From Methanobacterium sp. (GTDB lineage: Archaea > Methanobacteriota > Methanobacteria > Methanobacteriales > Methanobacteriaceae), in the NCBI GenBank assembly GCA_030017655.1, contig JASEIM010000029.1, forward strand, positions 1 to 20,011: a stretch of 20,011 nt of DNA, given 5' to 3'. A program made the translations under genes and the position numbers. Positions 5,912 to 12,612 of this stretch are shown one piece after another. The notes below the pieces were generated by a model, which had not been told where the DNA came from, made no database searches, and saw only the letters and a program-made list of their open reading frames with translations. Position 1 is the stretch's first letter. Every line of letters begins with the position of its first letter.

Positions 5912-7521
5912 CAGGAACTATCAATGTCACAGACCGGAATAGTAAAATAGAATGTTGAACCCTCATCTAACCTGGATTCAACCCATATACGACCCCCATG
6001 ACGTTCTATAATTCTCTTAGATATTGCAAGTCCAATACCGGTTCCTCTGTATTCATCAATTGTATGCAGGCGCTTGAAAATCTCAAAAATTTTATCACAG
6101 TACTGCTGTTCCAATCCAATTCCATTATCTGTAACAGAAAACACATATTCGTTGTTTTTTTCATCTAAATATGCTGATATGTGAACTTTTGCCCGTTCTC
6201 CGGATTTTCTGAATTTGATTGCGTTGTCAATTAAATATTGAAACAGCTGTCTCAATTGATTTTCATCTGCCACAACATTTGGAAGAGCATCGTAGGTTAT
6301 AAATGCATTATTTTCTTTAATCACGTCTTTTAAAGCATTTAATGCTTTTTTAAGTACTTCTTCAGTATTTAAGAATTTAAATTTTCTATCAACGTTTCTG
6401 ACAAGAGAGTAATCTAATAGGCCTTGAATCATTTCTTTCATTCTCTTAGCACCATCTACCATAAAATTAATGTAATCATCAGCATCTGAATCCAATTTTC
6501 CTTTGTAACGCATTTCTATAAGCTGTGCAAAGCTTGCAATACTCCTAAGGGGTTCCTGAAGGTCATGAGATGTGATATAGGTGAACTGTTGAAGTTCATC
6601 ATTAGAACGTTTTAACTCTTCCACGTAACTTTTTAAATCTTTTTCCGCTTTTCTACGTCTGATATCAATTCTATCGATTGATAGAATACTTAACCATACT
6701 AATATTATTAAAACCATTATGGTAAAAAATATGGTAATGGCAGTCCCAAATTCAGCGTCATATAACCCGGATCTCTCCCCTAAAAGCCTTAACCATCCTA
6801 AAATTAATGGAACAATAATAATAAACAGCAAAATTCTTCGCCCAAAGACTCCCCCTAATCTGTTACTGGTTAATATTTCCATAAAGCCTTTATCTGGACG
6901 GGAAGTAATAACCGCAAGAGCAGTTACAATTAACATAATAGATCCATAAGGAGATGGTGCTGTGGTGTTAATAATAGGATAAATTGCCGTTTGATAAAGG
7001 TATCCCAAAACCACGAGAAATGCTACAAGACCCACAATAATAATTAAAACTTGAGAAAACTGAAAATTTCTGTCTTCTTTTCTATCAAGAATTATAAGAG
7101 AAATACTTGTTAATAAAAAGCTTAATACTGCCACTAATGACATCCTATTCTGGGCTGCTGTCTGAAAGGCACCTGTTGGCTCTATAAACAATATTTGATC
7201 CAGACCTAAATCAACACCAGATATATATTCAAAAAGAGTAAGAGACCCGATCAAAAGAACTATTAAAGATAATGCACGTGTAATCAAAATATTGCGATGG
7301 CTAATTCTCTTTTCCTGCAGAAGCCATATACTTATACCTACAAGAAGAAATGACAGAGCACTGTTAGACTTAACAGTAGAATAATTAGAACCAGGAGTTT
7401 TAAGAATTCCAATATCAAATGCCCATCCAATAAGAAATAAAATACTGATTATAATTATAAAAATACTTAAAACTTCAGATAATATCTCTAATTTAGATTT
7501 ATATTGATTTTGGGAATTCAT
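5911..7521 (-). CDS. Membrane sensor histidine kinase (HisKA/HATPase_c)
   Basis: A 536-residue kinase. Residues 10-280 hold about eight hydrophobic helices, including the G-V-D-L-G-L-D-Q-I-L-F and N-R-M-S segments common in membrane sensor modules of archaeal and bacterial kinases. A charged coiled-coil linker (about 283-312) leads to the HisKA domain with T-S-H-D-L-Q-E-P-L-R, phospho-acceptor His319. The ATP-binding domain shows the N box (Asn433 in DNAIKF), G1 D-N-G-I-G (from Asp465), the F box FKRLH, and G2 G-T-G-I-G (493-497). It should autophosphorylate in response to a membrane or lipid-associated signal. No extracellular sensor domain and no PAS domain are apparent, and no response regulator lies nearby, so its partner is unknown. 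The transcript looks almost leaderless. Confidence 0.92.
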   Translation of the reverse strand: MNSQNQYKSKLEILSEVLSIFIIIISILFLIGWAFDIGILKTPGSNYSTVKSNSALSFLLVGISIWLLQEKRISHRNILITRALSLIVLLIGSLTLFEYISGVDLGLDQILFIEPTGAFQTAAQNRMSLVAVLSFLLTSISLIILDRKEDRNFQFSQVLIIIVGLVAFLVVLGYLYQTAIYPIINTTAPSPYGSIMLIVTALAVITSRPDKGFMEILTSNRLGGVFGRRILLFIIIVPLILGWLRLLGERSGLYDAEFGTAITIFFTIMVLIILVWLSILSIDRIDIRRRKAEKDLKSYVEELKRSNDELQQFTYITSHDLQEPLRSIASFAQLIEMRYKGKLDSDADDYINFMVDGAKRMKEMIQGLLDYSLVRNVDRKFKFLNTEEVLKKALNALKDVIKENNAFITYDALPNVVADENQLRQLFQYLIDNAIKFRKSGERAKVHISAYLDEKNNEYVFSVTDNGIGLEQQYCDKIFEIFKRLHTIDEYRGTGIGLAISKRIIERHGGRIWVESRLDEGSTFYFTIPVCDIDSS

Positions 7522-7546
7522 TTAGATCACAATATAGAATAATATT

Positions 7547-7564
7547 AATATATAAACGTAAATT
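7547..7564 (-). promoter_or_regulatory. Promoter of the first histidine kinase gene
   Basis: On the minus strand, TTTATATATT (7547-7556) is a near-perfect archaeal TATA box, preceded by AATTTACG. The expected start about 25 nt downstream falls near 7526, only a few bases before the ATG at 7521. No ribosome binding site precedes the ATG, which fits a leaderless or nearly leaderless mRNA. Confidence 0.55.
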
Positions 7565-7651
7565 ATTATATATTTTGAATTGACCCCACAAAATGTCTTA
7601 ATAAATAAATCCTATTTCAAAAAATAAATAAATTTTAAACTCTAAAAGGAA

Positions 7652-8263
7652 CTATAAAGGAGGATAACCATCCCAATACAATTCAATAGCATACCTCGCT
7701 GCAATTTCAACCTGTTCTGGATAATCCTTCCTCAATTTATCCAGTAATTCATGTTTATCCCTTGAACCTGCAACTGCATTGATCACCTTTAAATAAACTT
7801 CCATAGCTTCTTTAGACGCTTCACATGGAATTTCAAGGGTTATGCAAACATCCCATTCATCAAAAAGAGAAGTTCTGATATACGGAGATATTGAACCAAT
7901 CAAAACTCCTTTTTCAAGATGTATGAGGGGCGGAACTCCTATTCGCTCTTTTCTGTTTAAATCTGTTAGTTTTTCAAAACTGTTTGAGTTATAACAGTGT
8001 AATTCCATGTACATTTCGGGTTTTAAGTCTCTAATTATTGATACAACTTTTTTACCCAGATCAGAGTTATAGTAGTGCCTGTCAAGTGTGCTGATATAAG
8101 TACTTTCATCAAAATTGTAAATAGTAAGAATCCCATTTTTAACGTTATCATCAGAAATTCTGGAGAGGGCTTTTATAGTTGTAAGCCCTTCATGTCCATG
8201 AACTCCCCCAATAAAAAGACGTTTTGGCCCTTTTCCTTTATTAATTTCTTTATAATAGGTCAT
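7652..8263 (-). CDS. DUF2119 protein, M14/aspartoacylase-like metal hydrolase fold
   Basis: A 203-residue protein of the archaeal DUF2119 family. Sequence features suggest kinship with M14 carboxypeptidases and the AstE/AspA deacylases. G-G-V-H-G-H-E-G gives His22 and Glu25 in an H-x-x-E zinc motif. D-R-H-Y-Y-N-S-D (about 61-68) recalls the substrate-binding R-x-x-N segment. M-E-L-H-C gives a third possible ligand, His89. L-E-I-P-C-E near Glu144 is placed like the catalytic glutamate. If so, it would cleave an amide or peptide bond in a small molecule. It starts 26 bp downstream of ahcY on the same strand, so the two are probably co-transcribed. No direct evidence links it to homocysteine or S-adenosyl chemistry. 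The fold assignment is inference. Confidence 0.75.
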   Translation of the reverse strand: MTYYKEINKGKGPKRLFIGGVHGHEGLTTIKALSRISDDNVKNGILTIYNFDESTYISTLDRHYYNSDLGKKVVSIIRDLKPEMYMELHCYNSNSFEKLTDLNRKERIGVPPLIHLEKGVLIGSISPYIRTSLFDEWDVCITLEIPCEASKEAMEVYLKVINAVAGSRDKHELLDKLRKDYPEQVEIAARYAIELYWDGYPPL

Positions 8264-8289
8264 TTATGATCAAAAAATAGATTCTTGTA

Positions 8290-9540
8290 TCAAGTTCCTT
8301 CTTCCCAGTTTTCAAGATATTCAGCTTGTCTTGAACTTAATTCGTCAATTTCGACATCCATTGCTTTTAATTTGAGTTTTGCAACCCTATTATCGATTTC
8401 ATCAGATACTTTGTAGACTTTATTATCTAATTTAGTTCCTAAAAGATCTCTGGCTGATAATGCCTGCACAGCAAAACTCATGTCCATAATTTCTGCTGGA
8501 TGGCCCTGGCCACGTTCACCTGCCAGATTAACCAGTCTCCCATCAGCAAGAAGATAAAATGTTCTTCCATCTTCCATCACAAACCCTTCAATGTCTGATT
8601 TAATCTGTTCATGCTTAACAGACATTTTTTCAAGGTCTCCTTTGTTTATCTCAACATTGAAATGGCCAGCATTTGCAAGTATGCATCCGTCCTTCATAAC
8701 CCTGAAATGTCTTTCTGTAATGACATCGATATCTCCAGTAACGGTTAAAACCATATCTGCATATTTAACTGCTTTTTCAGCTTGCATTACTCTATATCCA
8801 TCCATTCTTGCTTCTAATGCTCTTATAGGGTCGACTTCGGTAACTATAACATTTGCACCGAGTCCATCTGCCCTCATGGCTACTCCTCTACCACACCATC
8901 CGTATCCACATACTACAATGGTTTTTCCGGCAATAAGCATATTTGTTGAACCCATTATTGAGTCAAATGTTGATTGACCGGTTCCATATCTGTTGTCAAA
9001 TAAGTATTTGGTGTAAGCGTCATTCACAGCAATTACTGGGAATTTCAGCGCTTTATCTTCTGCCATTGCCTTCAGCCTGTGAATTCCAGTTGTTGTTTCT
9101 TCGCATGCTCCTATGATGTTTTCTATAAGTTCTGGTCTTTCTTTGTGCACAAGGAATATCATGTCTGCACCATCGTCGATTAAAATGTCTGGTTCGTGAT
9201 CCAGTACCTTGTGGATTGTTTCATAATATTCCTCTGTGGTTTCTTCCCTCCAGCCGTACATATTGAGCCCCATTGATGCTCCTGCTGCTGTTGCATCATC
9301 CTGGGTAGAAAGTGGGTTACATCCTGTCATTGCAACTTCCGCACCGCCAGCTAGAAGTGTTAATCCAAGATTTATTGTTTTTGGTTCAAGATGTAAGCAT
9401 GATCCAATAGTGATTCCTTTAAATGGCTTTTCTTCCTTAAATTCTGCTTTTATATGTTCTAAAACGGGCATGTGTCTTTGTACCCAGTCAATTTTTTTCT
9501 TACCTTCTCCTGCCAGTGACATGTCTTTTACTTTGCTCAT
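8290..9540 (-). CDS. ahcY: Adenosylhomocysteinase / S-inosylhomocysteine hydrolase
   Basis: A 416-residue cytosolic NAD-dependent hydrolase that splits the by-product of SAM-dependent methylation. Diagnostic segments are G-S-C-L-H-L-E (His50), C-N-P-L-S-T-Q-D-D (74-82), D-D-G-A-D (122-126), E-E-T-T-T-G (147-152), the Lys178/Asp182 region in YTKYLFDN, and the NAD-binding G-Y-G-W-C-G-R-G (212-219). As in other archaeal enzymes, it is shorter than the eukaryotic and many bacterial forms and lacks the C-terminal K-P-D-H-Y-R-Y tail. In Methanocaldococcus jannaschii the homologue prefers S-inosylhomocysteine, made by prior deamination, so that activity is a real possibility here. GGTGA sits 5 nt before the ATG. 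It is the first gene of a two-gene operon with a DUF2119 protein. Confidence 0.95.
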   Translation of the reverse strand: MSKVKDMSLAGEGKKKIDWVQRHMPVLEHIKAEFKEEKPFKGITIGSCLHLEPKTINLGLTLLAGGAEVAMTGCNPLSTQDDATAAGASMGLNMYGWREETTEEYYETIHKVLDHEPDILIDDGADMIFLVHKERPELIENIIGACEETTTGIHRLKAMAEDKALKFPVIAVNDAYTKYLFDNRYGTGQSTFDSIMGSTNMLIAGKTIVVCGYGWCGRGVAMRADGLGANVIVTEVDPIRALEARMDGYRVMQAEKAVKYADMVLTVTGDIDVITERHFRVMKDGCILANAGHFNVEINKGDLEKMSVKHEQIKSDIEGFVMEDGRTFYLLADGRLVNLAGERGQGHPAEIMDMSFAVQALSARDLLGTKLDNKVYKVSDEIDNRVAKLKLKAMDVEIDELSSRQAEYLENWEEGT

Positions 9541-9589
9541 TGTTTCACCTGAATATTGTTAAAAATGATTCCTTAATTAAAATCAGCTG

Positions 9590-9604
9590 ATATAAAATTA
9601 AATT
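9590..9604 (-). promoter_or_regulatory. Promoter of ahcY
   Basis: On the minus strand, TTTTATAT (9590-9597) preceded by GAATTTAA gives a BRE/TATA-like pair. The predicted start, about 25 nt downstream near 9570, leaves a leader of about 30 nt that contains the GGTGA site. Confidence 0.5.
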
Positions 9605-9637
9605 CTTTTGTTTAATATAGATTATGATAAGCTTTAA

Positions 9638-11779
9638 TCAGTTATGTATTTCATTGAAATTTATTTTGAAGGTTGTTCCATTATTACTTATAATCTCAAC
9701 TGATCCTTCAAGCTGTTCAACTAAAATATTTACGAGTTTTAACCCTAATGTATCAACATTCTTGATATCAAAGTCTTCTGGAAGCCCTATTCCATTATCT
9801 CGAATTGTCATTATGTATTTCCCATCCTTTTTTTCAAGTTTTGTTTCTATTTCTGCTTTATGGTCCTTAAAGAGTTTGGATGATCCATGATGATTGGCAA
9901 CAGAATCTGCGAATTTATTATCTACAGGTCCGAAGCCAGGAGTTGCGGGATCAGTAAATTTATTAATTGCTGGTTCACAATCAGAGGTTGGAAATGCATA
10001 TTTTAAAGAATTAGTTATAATTTCATTTATAATTAAACCCAGGGGGATTGCTGTATCAATATTAAATGAGATATCCTGAACGTTTATATTGAATTCAATT
10101 GAATTAAAATTATATGCATTGGATAAATAATGTATTATGTCTTTAATATAGTCCTGAATACTAATATTTGACAGATTTTCTGATTTATACAGTTTTTCAT
10201 GCACTAATGCCATTGATTTAACCCGATTTTGTCCTTCCTGGAATATTTCCAGGGCTTCATTGTCATTTATATAACGGGATTGAAGAGAAAGTAGACTTGA
10301 TATTATTTGCATGTTATTTTTAACTCTGTGATGAACTTCTCTTAATAAAGTCTCTTTTTCAATTAATGAATTTTTTATTTCCTTTTCAGATTTTTTACGT
10401 TCTGTGATGTCCAGTATAAGTGCCAAACACCCCCCATAAGTGCCATTATCAATAATAGGAGATACTCTGAAATATGCATAAATGAGCTCTCCATTTTTTT
10501 TAATTAACTGAAGTTCATTATATCCTCTATTTCCTTTTTTAATATCTATGAGACACTTTTCAGCTATATCAACGCTGCTTTGGGGCATTAACGAAAATAT
10601 ATGTCTCCCAACAAGTTCATCTTCGTTATATTCCATCATCTTTACTATTTTGGGGTTTATAAATGTTATTTTGCCTTCAGGATCTGTTGATAAAATACCT
10701 TCATCCACATTTTCCACTATTTGTCTGTATTTTTTTTCGCTTTCTTTTAATGCCTGCTCTGTCATTCTACGCTTGTAAATTTCATCCTTTGATGCTAAAA
10801 AAAGCCGTTTATTTTCATTTAATGTTAATAACTGGCGAAGAATTACTAAAAATATTATAATTCCAACGCCAAGCTCCAATAGATATACATATTTCTGTTC
10901 CAGATTACTTAAAGACCATATTAACGTTATATAGGATATTGCAGCGAAAATTGAAGGAACATAAGACCTGTATCTGAATTTTATGTAATGGGATAAATCA
11001 GGGATGTACTTATTAAAATCAACTTTCTGTTCTTTTATTTGAGATAGAGCAGCAAGTCCTGTAAATACGTACCCAATTACCCATCCTATGTCTATTAAAC
11101 TACCTGCAACATATTCTCCGTATAGAGTAAGGTTCATATAAATAGAATCCGTTATAATCTGAAAAAAAAGCCCTATAATTAGTAAAAATAGAGCAGTCTG
11201 GTTTGACTTATTATATAATTTAAACAAGAGGTTAATTAACACGACCAGAACTAAAAAATCGAAGATTACATAGGCTAAAGATACTGCAAATTCTGATGAA
11301 ATTAAATCTGTTGTTTCTATAAGAGGTAAAATCAATAATGTTAAAAATATTAAAGTGATTGATGTAATCACTATTCCCATATCAACGAACATTTTAAACT
11401 GTTTATCCCTCTTCATTGCGTTACGGGACAATAATAAAATACCTGCTGCAAACAGAGGATAATAAAGCAAATAAAAAACATCAGCTATGGAGGACTGCTG
11501 ATTAAAACCAATTTCTAAAACACCCCATATAACATCCCCCATAAAATAAGAAAGCTGAGCAACTGCCAGGAAAATCCATGCAACATAAATATGCTGTCCA
11601 TATTTCCTGGAAGATTTAGCAGCAAAAAACAGGAGTATTACAACACCCAGGTTTGTAGCTGGAGATACTATGTCACTAAAAACAGTGCTGTAATGTTGAT
11701 GACCCCCTAAGAAGATTAAAAATAGTTCATATGTAATAATAAGTGAAATGCCAAATATTGAAGCATATTTTAAATTCAT
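9638..11779 (-). CDS. Membrane sensor histidine kinase (PAS, HisKA_2, HATPase_c) with an insertion in the ATP domain
   Basis: A 713-residue kinase from the ATG at 11779; an in-frame GTG at 11809 would add ten residues and cannot be excluded. Residues 1-320 hold about nine or ten membrane helices. A PAS domain follows (about 345-460), with N-V-D-E-G-I-L-S-T-D, E-L-V-G-R-H-I-F and a final L-D-I-T-E-R-K. The HisKA_2 domain has R-E-V-H-H-R-V-K-N-N-M-Q-I-I-S-S-L-L with phospho-acceptor His484, the type common in methanogens. The HATPase_c domain has I-I-N-E-I-I-T-N-S-L-K-Y-A-F and D-N-G-I-G (from Asp661). Between these two motifs sits an insertion of roughly 40 residues (about 598-640) with an internal 15-residue repeat; family members usually have a short loop here. 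No response regulator is nearby. Confidence 0.9.
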   Translation of the reverse strand: MNLKYASIFGISLIITYELFLIFLGGHQHYSTVFSDIVSPATNLGVVILLFFAAKSSRKYGQHIYVAWIFLAVAQLSYFMGDVIWGVLEIGFNQQSSIADVFYLLYYPLFAAGILLLSRNAMKRDKQFKMFVDMGIVITSITLIFLTLLILPLIETTDLISSEFAVSLAYVIFDFLVLVVLINLLFKLYNKSNQTALFLLIIGLFFQIITDSIYMNLTLYGEYVAGSLIDIGWVIGYVFTGLAALSQIKEQKVDFNKYIPDLSHYIKFRYRSYVPSIFAAISYITLIWSLSNLEQKYVYLLELGVGIIIFLVILRQLLTLNENKRLFLASKDEIYKRRMTEQALKESEKKYRQIVENVDEGILSTDPEGKITFINPKIVKMMEYNEDELVGRHIFSLMPQSSVDIAEKCLIDIKKGNRGYNELQLIKKNGELIYAYFRVSPIIDNGTYGGCLALILDITERKKSEKEIKNSLIEKETLLREVHHRVKNNMQIISSLLSLQSRYINDNEALEIFQEGQNRVKSMALVHEKLYKSENLSNISIQDYIKDIIHYLSNAYNFNSIEFNINVQDISFNIDTAIPLGLIINEIITNSLKYAFPTSDCEPAINKFTDPATPGFGPVDNKFADSVANHHGSSKLFKDHKAEIETKLEKKDGKYIMTIRDNGIGLPEDFDIKNVDTLGLKLVNILVEQLEGSVEIISNNGTTFKINFNEIHN
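9898..9987 (-). repeat. Degenerate 45-bp tandem repeat inside the kinase ATP domain
   Basis: Two units about 45 bp apart share GAATCTGCGAATTTATTA (9903-9920) versus GGATCAGTAAATTTATTA (9948-9965) and further scattered identities, about two thirds of 37 aligned bases. In protein they read EPAINKFTDP and GPVDNKFADS, 15 residues apart. The unit length is a multiple of three, so the frame is kept. Confidence 0.6.
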
Positions 11780-12057
11780 CAATTTTTTATTTATAAAAAT
11801 ACAGCACACCCCTTATTTGACAAAAGTATTATCATTAGTTATGTGGACTAAATTATTTATAATTAATATTATTTGATAATTAAATTAGAAATAAATATTA
11901 GATAAGTATAAGAAACCATTAAAGGTTAAACTGTTTCTATATACCTAATCAACAAAAATAATCATAATTCAGCGTTTTATTATGTTATATATCCTTTAAA
12001 TAGCATTATTCGTAATTTAAAGCAGTATATTATTAAAAATATATCTTTAGCCAATAA

Positions 12058-12066
12058 TTTATATAA
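12058..12066 (+). promoter_or_regulatory. Promoter of the coiled-coil protein gene (leaderless)
   Basis: TTTATATAA is a strong archaeal TATA box, with AGCCAATAA just upstream as a BRE-like element. Its centre is about 25 nt before the ATG at 12088, so transcription should begin at or next to the start codon. No ribosome binding site precedes the ATG. Confidence 0.6.
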
Positions 12067-12087
12067 TATGCTTTCTAATCTGTAGAT

Positions 12088-12537
12088 ATGGGAGGAAATG
12101 AAACTTTATATCAAAGTCCAGAATTTTATTATAATAAACTGGGAGAAATGTATCTTGACGAAAATGAACTAGAGGTATCTTCTGACTTTGAAGCAAGGGC
12201 CACATTAGTCAAATTAAAAAAGCTAGAAAAAGATTTATTAAAACTTAAACGAGAAATATCAACAGATATGAGGACCATTAGAAATATGTACCTCGATGAA
12301 TCAATAATAGAAAGACCTAAGATTCTAGGATTATTTAGCATAGGGAAAAAGCTTTCAAAAACACAAAAGAGAAAAAAACTGCTTTTTGAACGTGCGAAAG
12401 CTCTTAAACCTTATGAAGAGATTATAGAAATTATTGAAGACTATATCCTACAAATTGATGATTTAAGAAAATATATTCAAAGAGAATCTTTAGAAACCTA
12501 TGCACCTTCTGAATATACTAAAGTTACCAAAAAGTAG
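12088..12537 (+). CDS. Coiled-coil protein of unknown function
   Basis: A 149-residue soluble, highly charged protein. Residues about 36-68 (ARATLVKLKKLEKDLLKLKREI...) and 105-135 show heptad-like spacing of leucine and isoleucine and probably form an antiparallel helical pair. Between them is a short segment with R-P-K-I-L-G-L-F-S-I-G. I recognise no family. The TATA box position predicts a leaderless mRNA beginning at this ATG. An alternative in-frame ATG at 12148 (M-Y-L-D-E-N-E) has GGGAG shortly before it, so a shorter form is possible. The gene is divergent from the second histidine kinase and convergent with cdc48. Without homologues in view, no role can be given. Confidence 0.65.
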   Translation: MGGNETLYQSPEFYYNKLGEMYLDENELEVSSDFEARATLVKLKKLEKDLLKLKREISTDMRTIRNMYLDESIIERPKILGLFSIGKKLSKTQKRKKLLFERAKALKPYEEIIEIIEDYILQIDDLRKYIQRESLETYAPSEYTKVTKK

Positions 12538-12578
12538 TATTTAAAAAAAATAGGAAGCTTTAAGCCCCCTATAAATGT

Positions 12579-12612
12579 TTCATTACAAGAAATTCATTAT
12601 CTGTAATGAATT
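12579..12612. repeat. Three-arm inverted repeat at the 3' end of cdc48
   Basis: AATTCATTA (12591-12599) pairs perfectly with TAATGAATT (12604-12612) around TCTG, and the cdc48 stop codon lies inside this stem. A third arm, TTCATTACA (12579-12587), can instead pair with TGTAATGAA (12602-12610). The two hairpins are mutually exclusive. No T-tract follows on either strand, so a simple terminator is not obvious. Confidence 0.5.

Noticed and set aside
8591..8977. 128-codon plus-strand frame opposite ahcY
   Set aside because: It lies wholly antisense to a strongly conserved enzyme, with no ribosome binding site or recognisable domain.
9236..9562. 108-codon plus-strand frame opposite the start of ahcY
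   Set aside because: A shadow of ahcY; its composition follows the complementary strand.
9880..9990. Kinase insertion as a mobile element
   Set aside because: No terminal inverted repeats or target duplication are visible. A tandem in-frame expansion explains it as well.
12098..12172. Nested 24-codon frame inside the coiled-coil gene
   Set aside because: Although GGAGG precedes it, it is short, lacks any recognisable feature and overlaps a better supported frame. Kept only as a remark on initiation.
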